A model generated the notes under the pieces. The model had not been told where the DNA came from and did not search any database. It saw nothing but the letters and a program-made list of their open reading frames with translations. A stretch of DNA of 25,548 bases from DATJSJ01 sp035504175. GTDB taxonomy: Bacteria; Pseudomonadota; Alphaproteobacteria; Acetobacterales; Acetobacteraceae. The translations under genes and the position numbers were made by a program. The stretch covers positions 1 through 25,548 of the forward strand of contig DATJSJ010000107.1 in the NCBI GenBank assembly GCA_035504175.1. The letters run 5' to 3'. Within the stretch, counting starts at the first letter, position 1. Every line of letters begins with the position of its first letter. Shown piece after piece: positions 1 to 7,659 of this stretch.

Positions 1-270
1 TGGACGGCCTGGTGGCTGAACATGCTGACGGTGCAGCTTTTCGTCCGGCTGTTCGTGCTGGTCGGCGATGCGCCGTGCCACGACTTCCACCATCGCCGCC
101 CGGCGACCAAGCGCTGGACCAGCTACATTCAGGCGCGCCAGGCGGATGCCGATGCCGGCAGCCCGGGTTTCCCGGCCAATTACATCGAGACCTGGGGTCT
201 GTTCCGGGCGGTGGACGAAAACCTCGCCGCGATGGCGCTGGCGCCGCGACACGTCTTCGAGACGCGCTGA
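1..270 (+). CDS. Fatty acid desaturase-like protein, C-terminal fragment (gene starts before the window)
   Basis: The reading frame is open from the first base, so the 5' part lies outside the window; the visible 89 codons end at TGA 268-270. The fragment opens with a hydrophobic, aromatic stretch (WTAWWLNML..LFVRLFVLVG) that looks like the end of a membrane helix. It is followed by CHDFHHRRP, which fits the HxxHH histidine box that binds the di-iron centre in membrane fatty-acid desaturases and hydroxylases. The final 50 residues (SYIQARQADADAG..NYIETWGLFRAVDEN) resemble a cytosolic tail. Membrane location and lipid substrate are inferred from this one motif. The substrate cannot be told, and another HxxHH di-iron membrane enzyme is possible. 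The stop is followed by a strong hairpin. Confidence 0.6.
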   Translation, partial: WTAWWLNMLTVQLFVRLFVLVGDAPCHDFHHRRPATKRWTSYIQARQADADAGSPGFPANYIETWGLFRAVDENLAAMALAPRHVFETR

Positions 271-285
271 GCCGGCGCGGGTCCT

Positions 286-318
286 GCGCGCCGCCGGAGA
301 GGCATCTCTCCGGCGCGC
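286..318. terminator. Hairpin between convergent genes, probable bidirectional terminator
   Basis: Arms 286-301 and 306-318 pair around a GCAT loop (302-305). The inner eight pairs (CCGGAGAG/CTCTCCGG) are perfect and the outer GCGCGCC/GGCGCGC part pairs with a 3-nt bulge. It lies 16 nt after the desaturase stop and about 100 nt after the end of the convergent DUF2336 gene. There is no U-tract on either side, so the terminator role is inferred from position and stem strength. Confidence 0.45.
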
Positions 319-418
319 CCGCGCTGCGGCGTCCGCCGCCGCGGGACTGCGTCAGGCAACGGCGGGCGGGCAGTCAGTGCCGCGCCGCCGTGGCGGCGAC
401 CGCCTTCGCCCGCCGGCG

Positions 419-1639
419 CTACTCGGCGCCCTGTCGAAGGAAGGCGAGCTGCCACTCCATCTCATCGATGGACAGCGGGAACCTGCCTCCCGATCCGGGG
501 GGCAGGATCGATTCCGGCGGCAGCTGGCCGAGCAGACCCTGCACGGCGTGCCCCGCCCGCATCGTCCAGCCCGCCTTCCACACCAGGCTGATCAGGCTTT
601 TCGGGCTGCGCAACATCGCCGCCCGCTCGACCGACGCCATCGGCACGCCGGCGGCGACGGCGAGCATCGCGGCACACAGCGATGCCTGGCCGCGCCGGGC
701 GGCCGTGAGCAGCGCCGCCTCATCGAGCTGACGCGCCGCGCGCAGGCGCAGCGCCTCGGTCATGGAGGGTTCCTGCGCCGTTCCGCCGGTGGGTGAGGGT
801 GGCGACGGCATCAGCTGCGCGGCGAGCCGCCGGCGCAGTTCCTGCGAGGTGGCGAGATCGAGATCGGCCCGGCTCGCCAGCATCTGCAGCAGGTGCACGG
901 CCACGATCTGCGACAGCGCCCGGGCGGCGCGGGGCGACAGGCCCGGCCGGCGCACCAGCGGCTGGTGCCAGGAAGGCTGGCCGGAGCAGCGCTTGATGAG
1001 CTCGTCGAGCGTCGCCTCCCGGATCGAGGCGGCATGGTTGCCCAGCAGCACGCGGATCGCGTCCGTGTCGGCGGTGGCGGCGATCGCGTCGCAGACCGGT
1101 TCCGACAGGCCCTCCCGGCCGGCGATGGCGGTCGCCACGGCCGGATTGGGCGGCGCCGCCAGCAGCGCCAGCAGATCCTCCTGCGTCAGCACCGGCGACA
1201 GGCGGATCACCGGATCGCTGACCGGGATCGCCGAATCATGGGCGAGGCGCAGGATCAGCGCACGGGGCACGCCCGGCATCTCCTTCAGGATGTCGGCGAG
1301 GATCGCGCGGATGCGCACCGCCTCGTCCTCGACCAGCGCGGACAGCGTCTGCAGCACCTGCTCGCGCAGCTCGCTCCCTTGCGAGGCCGGCAGCTGCGGC
1401 ACCAATGCTGCGAGCTTGCGCGCCAGCACCGCGCGCACCCGCTCATCGGCATCCGCCGCGAGAACGTGGTCGGCGGCGGCCGGGGCGGCGCCGTTCATCG
1501 CCACCGCGGCGCGCACCGTCACCGCCGGATCGCGGGCCAACCGCAGCAGCAGGTCGGCCGGCGTCTCCGCCGAGGCGCCGAGCCGCACGCGCAGCGGTTC
1601 TCCCAGCTCGGCGGAGGACGGGGCGATCGTGGCGGTCAT
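419..1639 (-). CDS. DUF2336 domain-containing protein
   Basis: The 406-aa soluble protein has no signal peptide or membrane segment. It is built of short alpha-helical, HEAT-like units such as LLLRLARDPAVTVRAAVA, ADERVRAVLARKLAALVP and EAVRIRAILADILKEMPG, covering roughly residues 25-300. This is the appearance of the alphaproteobacterial DUF2336 family, usually described as a helical-repeat scaffold of unknown biochemical role. The start is ATG 1639, and the stop of the upstream diguanylate cyclase is only 4 bp away, so the two genes form a tight minus-strand operon. Linkage to a GGDEF protein fits the idea that DUF2336 proteins take part in signalling, but the sequence shows no catalytic motif. 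The family call is by pattern, and the function is unknown. Confidence 0.75.
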   Translation of the reverse strand: MTATIAPSSAELGEPLRVRLGASAETPADLLLRLARDPAVTVRAAVAMNGAAPAAADHVLAADADERVRAVLARKLAALVPQLPASQGSELREQVLQTLSALVEDEAVRIRAILADILKEMPGVPRALILRLAHDSAIPVSDPVIRLSPVLTQEDLLALLAAPPNPAVATAIAGREGLSEPVCDAIAATADTDAIRVLLGNHAASIREATLDELIKRCSGQPSWHQPLVRRPGLSPRAARALSQIVAVHLLQMLASRADLDLATSQELRRRLAAQLMPSPPSPTGGTAQEPSMTEALRLRAARQLDEAALLTAARRGQASLCAAMLAVAAGVPMASVERAAMLRSPKSLISLVWKAGWTMRAGHAVQGLLGQLPPESILPPGSGGRFPLSIDEMEWQLAFLRQGAE

Positions 1640-1643
1640 GGCG

Positions 1644-3044
1644 TCAGATCGGCGCCTCGTGCGACACGCGCCAGTGGCCGCGCCCGCCGCGCTTCACCTC
1701 ATACATCGCGAGGTCGGCGCGGCGCATCAGGCTCTCCACCGGCTCGCCCTGTCCGGCCTGGCGCGCGGCGATGCCGATCGAGAGCGACAGAAGCGGCCCG
1801 CCATCCGGCAACATCGCGGCGAGCTCGGCCGGGGCATTCCGGCGGAGTGACTCGGCCCGCTCCGACGCGGTGAGGTCGTCGGCGCCGTCCATCCACACCG
1901 CGAACTCGTCGCCGCCCAGGCGCGCCACCAGGTCCGCCGGCCGCACCAGGTTGCGCAGCAGCCCGGCGGTCAGGCGCAGCGCCTCATCCCCCAGTTCATG
2001 GCCCCAGCGATCGTTCACCGGCTTGAAGTTGTCGAGGTCGATGAACATCAGCGTGCCGGGCAGGCCCTCCCGGTCGAGGCGGTCGATGCGCTTGCTGACC
2101 TCCTCGAGGAAGGCGCGGCGGTTCAGCAGGCCGGTGAGCGGGTCGGTGCGCGCCTGGCGCGCCATCTCCCGCTGGATCGCCTCGTGCTCCAGCACCACCC
2201 GGACGACGCTGGCGATCGATGAGGCCAGGATCAGGTCGTCCTGCTCCCACGCCCGTGCCCCGGGGGCGCGCCAGAGCACGAGCGCGATACGTTCGCCGAA
2301 GCGGGTGAAGCTCGGGCTGGTGAGCAGCGCCCGTCCGTCGGGGGCGCTGCCGGTGCGCGGCGCCGGATCCTCCGCCCCGAGCAGGGCGGACGCGGCGCGC
2401 AGGGCGCCGGGCAGCGCGATGCCGGCCGTGTACAGCACCCCCTCGACCGGATCCTCCGGCAGCGTGTCCAGCACCGCCACCGCCTCCGCCCCGGTGGCGT
2501 GGCGCACTGCCTCCAGCGCCGCCTGCATCATGTTCGGCGCCAGCACCTCCTGGCGCATCTGCCAGAGCACGTGGTCGAGCACCTGCGCCCGGCGCAGCGC
2601 CGCGGCGGTGGCCTGCGCCTGGCGCTCGGCCGCGGTGACGTCGCTGCCCATGCCGCGGGCGCCGACGATGCGGTTCTCGGCGTCGCGTAGCGGTGCCGCC
2701 GAGATCGTGAAGCAGACGAGGCTGCCGTCGAACCGGCGCAGCCAGGTGCGGCAGTTGCGCATCGGCACCTGCGGCCGGAACGGGTCGAGCCCGGTGCCGG
2801 TGCCCGGATCGACCAGCAGCACCTCCGGCGACTCTCCGATCAGGCTGCCCGGCGGCCAGCCGAGCGCGGTGTCGGGCGAGACGAAGACCAGCCGTCCCTC
2901 CTCATCGGTCTCGAACGCGAGGTCTGAGGCGAGGGCGACGAAATCCTGCCAGCGCTGACGGCTGTCGATCAGCGCCGCGCGCAGCGGATCGCTGCCGCTG
3001 GGCGGCGGGCCGGGAGCGAACAGGAAGGGGGTGGAACCGGACAT
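1644..3044 (-). CDS. PAS-GGDEF diguanylate cyclase
   Basis: This 466-aa cytosolic protein has three parts. A PAS-like sensor spans about residues 33-143 (FETDEEGRLVFVSPDTALGW to DVTAAERQ), and a GAF-like middle region about 165-295. The GGDEF domain runs from LTGLLNRRAF at residue 303. The active-site loop GGDEF is intact at 377-381, and RPAD at 368-371 sits exactly five residues before it, matching the RxxD inhibitory I-site. It should therefore make c-di-GMP from two GTP and be feedback-inhibited. No EAL domain is present. ATG 3044 is preferred because the longer in-frame extension (to 3167) is low-complexity and runs into the dapD upstream region. Downstream is the DUF2336 gene, 4 bp away. 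The signal sensed by PAS/GAF is unknown. Confidence 0.9.
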   Translation of the reverse strand: MSGSTPFLFAPGPPPSGSDPLRAALIDSRQRWQDFVALASDLAFETDEEGRLVFVSPDTALGWPPGSLIGESPEVLLVDPGTGTGLDPFRPQVPMRNCRTWLRRFDGSLVCFTISAAPLRDAENRIVGARGMGSDVTAAERQAQATAAALRRAQVLDHVLWQMRQEVLAPNMMQAALEAVRHATGAEAVAVLDTLPEDPVEGVLYTAGIALPGALRAASALLGAEDPAPRTGSAPDGRALLTSPSFTRFGERIALVLWRAPGARAWEQDDLILASSIASVVRVVLEHEAIQREMARQARTDPLTGLLNRRAFLEEVSKRIDRLDREGLPGTLMFIDLDNFKPVNDRWGHELGDEALRLTAGLLRNLVRPADLVARLGGDEFAVWMDGADDLTASERAESLRRNAPAELAAMLPDGGPLLSLSIGIAARQAGQGEPVESLMRRADLAMYEVKRGGRGHWRVSHEAPI

Positions 3045-3121
3045 TGCTTCGCCGAGACAACAAGAGACGCGCATGCTGCGCGCTTGTCGTAAAGGGCGGG
3101 TTAGCGGGGGCCACCCGCGGT

Positions 3122-3151
3122 TTGACAGTGCGCCGGCGCCTTGCGCATGGT
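3122..3151 (+). promoter_or_regulatory. Candidate sigma-70 promoter for dapD
   Basis: A perfect TTGACA (3122-3127) is followed by 18 bp and CATGGT (3146-3151) as a poor -10. It lies 34 bp before the dapD ATG, in the divergent interval with the diguanylate cyclase gene. The -35 is convincing and the -10 is weak. Confidence 0.3.
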
Positions 3152-3184
3152 CCGCGCCCATCGCCAATCCGGGGCCCGACCTGC

Positions 3185-4024
3185 ATGGATCAATCGCGAC
3201 TGCGCGCCACCATCGATGCGCTCTGGGACGAGCGGGACCGGCTGAATGCGGCGAGCGGCGGCGAGGCGCGGGCGGCGGTCGAGGCGGCGCTCGAGCTGCT
3301 CGATTCCGGCCAGGCGCGCGTTGCCGAGCCTGGCCCGGCCGGCTGGGCGGTGCATGAATGGCTGAAGAAGGCGGTGCTGCTGTCCTTCCGGCTGAACGAG
3401 ACGGTGCATGTGCCGCACCCGTCCGGCGCGCATGCGCATGACAAGGTGCCGCTGAAATTCGCCGATTGGGGTGCCGGCCGGTTCGCCGCGGCGGGGTTCC
3501 GGGTGGTGCCGGGGGCGGTGGTGCGGCGCTCGGCCTATGTCGCGCCGGGCGTCGTGTTGATGCCGTGTTTCGTCAATGTCGGTGCGCGCGTCGATGCCGG
3601 CACGATGATCGACACCTGGGCGACGGTCGGGAGCTGTGCGCAGATCGGGCGCAACTGCCACATCAGCGGCGGTGTCGGCATCGGCGGCGTGCTGGAGCCG
3701 CTGCAGGCCGGGCCGGTGATCATCGAGGATGATTGTTTCATCGGCGCCCGTTCGGAAGTCGCCGAGGGAGTCATCGTCGAGCGCGGCAGCGTGTTGGCGA
3801 TGGGCGTCTTTCTCGGCGCCTCCACCCGCATCATCGACCGTGCCACCGGCGAGGTATTCATGGGCCGGGTGCCGGCCTTTTCGGTGGTCGTGCCCGGCAC
3901 CCAGCCGGGCCGGCCGCTGCCGGACGGCTCGCCCGGTCCGGGCCTCGCCTGTGCGGTGATCGTCAAGCGGGTGGATGAGCGCACCCGCGCCAAGACCTCG
4001 ATCAACGACCTGCTGCGGGACTAG
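3185..4024 (+). CDS. dapD: 2,3,4,5-tetrahydropyridine-2,6-dicarboxylate N-succinyltransferase
   Basis: DapD transfers succinyl from succinyl-CoA to tetrahydrodipicolinate in the succinylase branch of lysine and meso-diaminopimelate synthesis, which feeds peptidoglycan. The 279-aa product has the family's usual length and arrangement. An N-terminal helical domain ends at WLKKAVLLSFRLNET. It is followed by a left-handed beta-helix of hexapeptide repeats containing GARVDAGTMIDTWATVGSC, CHISGGVGIGGVLEPLQ and IIEDDCFIGARSEVAEG, all strongly conserved in DapD. The C-terminus carries VKRVDERTRAKTSINDLLRD. The start at ATG 3185 gives MDQSRLRATIDALWDERD, matching family N-termini; a longer frame upstream is not DapD-like. 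The cytosolic homotrimer is typical of the family. No other lysine gene is next to it in the window. Confidence 0.96.
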   Translation: MDQSRLRATIDALWDERDRLNAASGGEARAAVEAALELLDSGQARVAEPGPAGWAVHEWLKKAVLLSFRLNETVHVPHPSGAHAHDKVPLKFADWGAGRFAAAGFRVVPGAVVRRSAYVAPGVVLMPCFVNVGARVDAGTMIDTWATVGSCAQIGRNCHISGGVGIGGVLEPLQAGPVIIEDDCFIGARSEVAEGVIVERGSVLAMGVFLGASTRIIDRATGEVFMGRVPAFSVVVPGTQPGRPLPDGSPGPGLACAVIVKRVDERTRAKTSINDLLRD

Positions 4025-4068
4025 GGGCGATGCGGTCCCTGCATGTGAGGAACGAAGGCGTCCTCCGG

Positions 4069-4230
4069 CGCCTTCGACACCGTCGAAGGCGACCATTGCC
4101 CTGGGCCACGGGGCTGGAACGCTGTCAAGGCTGCGCGCTTTGCGCGCACCGCGCGGAGCGCGGCTCCGGCCTTGACAGCGTTCCAGCCCCGTGGCGTTCG
4201 CTTGAGGTGCGCTCGACGGTGTCGAGCGCG
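4069..4230. repeat. 160-bp imperfect palindromic element with nested hairpins
   Basis: A perfect 27-bp inverted repeat pairs 4105-4131 with 4169-4195. Its 37-nt loop holds two further hairpins, GCGCGC-TTT-GCGCGC (4133-4147) and CCGCGC-GGA-GCGCGG (4149-4163). Outside lie two more hairpins, 4069-4091 (10-bp arms) and 4209-4229 (9-bp arms). Their 13-bp cores TCGACACCGTCGA (4074-4086) and TCGACGGTGTCGA (4213-4225) are exact reverse complements of each other and centre on the same axis (about 4150) as the main repeat. The whole is therefore one large imperfect palindrome. It fills the dapD-aroC interval and has no coding potential I trust. It could be a MITE-like or REP/BIME-like element, or a strong terminator for dapD. 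Confidence 0.8.
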
Positions 4231-4276
4231 CACTATGCGCGCCCGGTTGACTGACGTAGGGCGAAAAGGGTTCGCC

Positions 4277-5380
4277 GTGTCGCATAACAGCTTCGGCCAC
4301 CTGTTCCGCGTCACCACCTGGGGCGAGAGCCACGGGCCGGCGATCGGCTGCGTGGTCGATGGCTGCCCGTCGCGCATCCCGCTCAGCGAGGCTGACCTCC
4401 AGCCCTGGCTCGACCGCCGCCGCCCGGGCCAGTCACGCTTCACCACCCAGCGCCAGGAGCCGGATCAGGTCCGCATCCTCTCCGGCATCTTCCAGGGCGT
4501 GACCACCGGCACGCCGATCGCCCTGATGATCGACAATGTCGACCAGCGCTCGAAGGATTACGGCGAGATCGCCGACCGCTTCCGCCCCGGCCATGCCGAC
4601 CTGACCTACGAGCTGAAATACGGCATCCGCGACTACCGCGGCGGCGGCCGCTCCTCCGCCCGCGAAACCGCGATGCGCGTGGCCGCCGGCGGCATCGCCC
4701 GCCTGGTGCTGGGCAATCGCGTGCGCATCCGCGGCGCCCTGGTGCAGATGGGGCCGCATCGGATCGACCGCGCCCGCTGGGACTGGGACGCGGTCGATTC
4801 CAACCCCTTCTTCTGCCCCGACCCGATCGCGGCAGCCGAATGGGAGCCCTATCTCGCCGGGCTGCGCCGGGACGGCTCCTCGACCGGCGCGGTGATCGAG
4901 ATCGTCGCCGACGGTGTTCCCCCGGGCCTCGGCGCCCCGGTCTACGCCAAGCTCGACGCCGAGCTTGCCGCCGCGCTGATGGGCATCAATGCGGTCAAGG
5001 GCGTCGAGATCGGCGACGGCTTCGCCGCCGCCGCGCTGCGCGGCGAGGAGAATGCCGATGCGATGCGCATGCAGGATGGCGTGGTCGCCTTCGGCTCCAA
5101 CCATGCCGGCGGCATCCTGGGCGGCATCTCCACCGGCCAACCCATCGTCGCCCGCTTCGCGGTCAAGCCCACGAGTTCAATCCTGACCCCGGTCGCGGGC
5201 GTCGATCGGTTCGGCCAGGAGGTCGAGGTCACCACCCGCGGCCGGCACGATCCCTGCGTCGGCATCCGCGCCGTGCCGGTCGGCGAGGCGATGGTCGCCT
5301 GCGTCCTCGCCGACCACCTGCTGCGCCACCGCGCGCAGAACCCCGACGCGCCGGAGACGGCCCGCCTGCCGCGCAACTGA
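4277..5380 (+). CDS. aroC: Chorismate synthase
   Basis: AroC converts 5-enolpyruvylshikimate-3-phosphate to chorismate, the last shikimate-pathway step, using reduced FMN in the cytosol. The 367-aa product has the family's length and motifs: GESHG at residues 16-20, RPGHADLTY with the second catalytic His, YRGGGRSSARETA, and near the end FAVKPTSSI and GRHDPCVGIRAVPV. The start is GTG 4277, giving (M)SHNSFGHLFRVTTWGESHG, which is the conserved N-terminus. An AAAGGG six bases upstream can serve as ribosome binding site. In-frame starts farther upstream would translate the palindromic element and are unlikely. The gene follows dapD but is separated from it by that element, so it may have its own promoter. 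The unknown 407-aa gene follows 80 bp later. Confidence 0.96.
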   Translation: MSHNSFGHLFRVTTWGESHGPAIGCVVDGCPSRIPLSEADLQPWLDRRRPGQSRFTTQRQEPDQVRILSGIFQGVTTGTPIALMIDNVDQRSKDYGEIADRFRPGHADLTYELKYGIRDYRGGGRSSARETAMRVAAGGIARLVLGNRVRIRGALVQMGPHRIDRARWDWDAVDSNPFFCPDPIAAAEWEPYLAGLRRDGSSTGAVIEIVADGVPPGLGAPVYAKLDAELAAALMGINAVKGVEIGDGFAAAALRGEENADAMRMQDGVVAFGSNHAGGILGGISTGQPIVARFAVKPTSSILTPVAGVDRFGQEVEVTTRGRHDPCVGIRAVPVGEAMVACVLADHLLRHRAQNPDAPETARLPRN

Positions 5381-5460
5381 CCCGGAACGCACCTTCCGTC
5401 CCGCACGCTTCACGTGGGTTTGAGTGGGCGGATCGCTCGGCGCCCAATCAGAGTACCGGC

Positions 5461-6684
5461 ATGGCCGAGCAGGCGAGCATGGCGAGAGCGTCCGGGCCGC
5501 CGGACGTGGCGGCGATCCCGGCCTTCATCGACCTGGCAGGCGCGGCGAGATGGCGCAAGCGGATGGACGCCCTCGCCGGCGCCGTGCGGAGCGGTCGCCT
5601 GGCCGGACGCGCCGTGGCACAGCGCCATGCAATCGAATTCTCTCTCGACCGCCTCCGTCCCGGCCGCAACCAGCCGCTCTCCGCCGCCGGACGCGTCCTG
5701 ACCATCCTCGCCACCGACGCGGTCCAGCTCGCCGATTCGCTCACCGCGACCGGGCGACAGCGGCTGCGCCAGCGCCTGGCCGAGGCGCTGCGCGGACAAG
5801 CCTCGCTCGTGCCGCTGTTCCATCTGCTGCGCACCGCCCGGCTGCAGCGGAGCCGCGGCTTCCTGGTGCATCAGGCAGCGCTGGCGGACGCCGCAGGATT
5901 CGATCTCCTGCTCGATCGCGGCGGGCTGGAGGCGGAGCTGGTCTGCGACGTGATCTCTGCCGAAGAAGGGCGCGAGGTACACCGCGGCGCCTGGTTCCGC
6001 CTCGTCGATCGCATCGATCCCGAGCTGCAGAACTGGCTGGCCGCGCATCCCGGCCGCTACATCCTCAAGATGACGCTGCCGCAGGGGCTGCGTGAGGAGG
6101 CGGACGGTGCCGGCCAGCTCGCGGCGCTGCATGCCCGCATTTCCGCCCTGCTGCAGCAGCAGCGCCGGGCCGATCATGACGAAGCGGCGGTGCTGCGGCT
6201 CGACCCGCTGCTGCTGGTCGCAGCCCAGGCGGACGAACTCGGGCTGGTGTCGCGGCTGCGGCAGGAATTCGGACCCGAGGCGCATCTCGCCGTCTCGTCC
6301 GCCGGCGGCGGCGTGTTCGTCATGGCGGCGCGGGCCGGGCGCGAGAACGAGATCGCCGCCGCAGTGCGCCGGCGCATGGCGGCGCTGGCGCCCACCCGCC
6401 TCACCGGCACCAGGCCCGGCATCCTCGCCATGTTCATCGACGACACCGACCGGGTGGAATGGCGCAACCTGCGCGACCGGCTGGAACTCGAGGGCGAGGC
6501 GCGGCAGTTCCTTACGTTCCCGGAAGCGCGCTCCGTCGTTGCGGTGACCTGCGCCTCGCGGCTGGAGCTGTTCGGCGCACCGATCCCGGACGCGGCACCG
6601 GACGGGGAGATGCGCTTCCGCAATCCGGCGCATCCGGCCGCCAAGGCAGCCGCCCTCGCCCCGGCGGTGCTGTCCTCGTTCTGA
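5461..6684 (+). CDS. Hypothetical protein, 407 aa, unrecognised family
   Basis: I do not recognise this protein. It begins at ATG 5461 (MAEQASMARASGPPDVAAIPAF) and has no signal peptide or membrane segment. The N-terminal 120 residues are Arg/Ala-rich and helical (RWRKRMDALAGAVRSGRLAGRAV..). A middle segment (GFDLLLDRGGLEAELVCDVISAEEGREVHRGAWFRLVDRI) and a short Gln-rich helix (ARISALLQQQRRADHDEAA) follow. The C-terminal third alternates strands and helices: LDPLLLVAAQADELGLVSRLRQEF, then PGILAMFIDDTDRVEWRNLRDRL, then FLTFPEARSVVAVTCASRLELFG. The last segment ends in paired strands and could be a small alpha/beta domain. Codon use and GC match the neighbours, so it looks native. It lies 80 bp after aroC on the same strand and may be co-transcribed. 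The long antisense frame over it is a shadow. Confidence 0.75.
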   Translation: MAEQASMARASGPPDVAAIPAFIDLAGAARWRKRMDALAGAVRSGRLAGRAVAQRHAIEFSLDRLRPGRNQPLSAAGRVLTILATDAVQLADSLTATGRQRLRQRLAEALRGQASLVPLFHLLRTARLQRSRGFLVHQAALADAAGFDLLLDRGGLEAELVCDVISAEEGREVHRGAWFRLVDRIDPELQNWLAAHPGRYILKMTLPQGLREEADGAGQLAALHARISALLQQQRRADHDEAAVLRLDPLLLVAAQADELGLVSRLRQEFGPEAHLAVSSAGGGVFVMAARAGRENEIAAAVRRRMAALAPTRLTGTRPGILAMFIDDTDRVEWRNLRDRLELEGEARQFLTFPEARSVVAVTCASRLELFGAPIPDAAPDGEMRFRNPAHPAAKAAALAPAVLSSF

Positions 6685-6822
6685 CCACGGCGCCGGCGGC
6701 CCTTTCGCTCCAATCTAGCGGATTGTCACGGAAGCGGGCGGATCCAGTCCGACAGCGCCCGACGCCGATCGCGCCGCATCCGTTGCCGGGAAGAAAACAT
6801 CGCGCACCGCGGAGCGGCCTGC

Positions 6823-7659
6823 TCAGGACAGCGCCTCGCGCAACTGCCGCTCGTAATGGCGATAGTATTTGTCGGTCACGAGGTCGGTCTTCACCACCAC
6901 GGCGACGTCGATGGTGTTGAACTGGGGATCGATCACCGCGCCATCGCCGACGAAGCCGCCGAGCCGAAGATAGCCCTTGATGAGCGGCGGCAGTTGCGCC
7001 AGCACCCGCCGCTGATCCAGCGAGCCGGGATCGAGCCGACGCATCTCGATATGGCGCGCGGCGAGCGCGCGCGGCCGCAGCCCGGGCGGCGCCAGGTGAT
7101 TGTGGTAGAGATAGGTCAGCTCCGGCGCGAGCTGCCCCGGATCGGTGCCCGGGAGACTGGCGCAGCCGAACATCAGATCGATCTGGTGCATGAACACATA
7201 GGCGGCGATGCCGCGCCACAGGAGCTGCATCACCGAGCGGCTGCGATAGGCGGCATCGACGCAGGAGCGCCCGAGCTCCAGCAGCCGCCCGGGGAAACCG
7301 AGCAGCGGCGTGATGTCATATTCGTCGGCGGAATAAAAGCGGCCGACGCGATGCGCCGCCTCCGTCTGGATCAGCCGGTACGTGCCGACCACGCCCTCGG
7401 GACCGGGGCCGATATCGTGGTCGACCACCAGCAGGTGGTCGGCGACGCTGTCGAACCGGTCGCGGTCACGCGCCGTGGCGGCGGCCTGCTGGTCCGGAGT
7501 CGCGCCCATCTCGCCGTAGAACACGCGAAAGCGCAGCGCCTGCACCGCATCGATTTCGCCCGCGGTCGCCGCAATCCGAACGCCGAGATTGCCGGCACGA
7601 AGCTCGCCGAAGCCGGAACCCTCCGGCGGCGGCGAACCGAGCGGCTTCTCCGCCGTCAT
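6823..7659 (-). CDS. olsB: L-ornithine N-alpha-acyltransferase (OlsB-type GNAT)
   Basis: OlsB transfers a 3-hydroxyacyl group from acyl carrier protein to ornithine, giving lyso-ornithine lipid, the first step of phosphorus-free ornithine lipids. The 278-aa protein carries family features: LGVRIAATAGEIDAVQALRFRVFYGEMGA near the N-terminus, LLELGRSCVDAAYRSRSVMQLLW in the acyl-CoA/ACP fold, FGCASLPGTDP, and the C-terminal LPPLIKGYLRLGGFVGDGAVID. It was formerly grouped as hemolysin-like. ATG 7659 overlaps the stop of the upstream fur-like gene by 4 bp (ATGA), so translation is coupled. The second enzyme, OlsA, is not in the window. The interval to the convergent 407-aa gene (6685-6822) holds nothing I recognise. 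Substrate specificity rests on family resemblance. Confidence 0.88.
   Translation of the reverse strand: MTAEKPLGSPPPEGSGFGELRAGNLGVRIAATAGEIDAVQALRFRVFYGEMGATPDQQAAATARDRDRFDSVADHLLVVDHDIGPGPEGVVGTYRLIQTEAAHRVGRFYSADEYDITPLLGFPGRLLELGRSCVDAAYRSRSVMQLLWRGIAAYVFMHQIDLMFGCASLPGTDPGQLAPELTYLYHNHLAPPGLRPRALAARHIEMRRLDPGSLDQRRVLAQLPPLIKGYLRLGGFVGDGAVIDPQFNTIDVAVVVKTDLVTDKYYRHYERQLREALS

Noticed and set aside
1405..2958. 517-codon frame antisense to the diguanylate cyclase
   Set aside because: The product is Arg/Ser/Ala low complexity, and the opposite strand has an intact GGDEF protein.
3101..4333. 410-codon minus-strand frame over dapD
   Set aside because: It is antisense to a fully conserved DapD and runs through the palindromic element; His/Arg/Asp-rich without motifs.
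5410..6633. 407-codon minus-strand frame opposite the unknown protein
   Set aside because: Same length as the plus frame by chance, but it is Arg/Gln/His-rich and lacks hydrophobic patterning; the plus frame is the more protein-like, though homology should confirm this.
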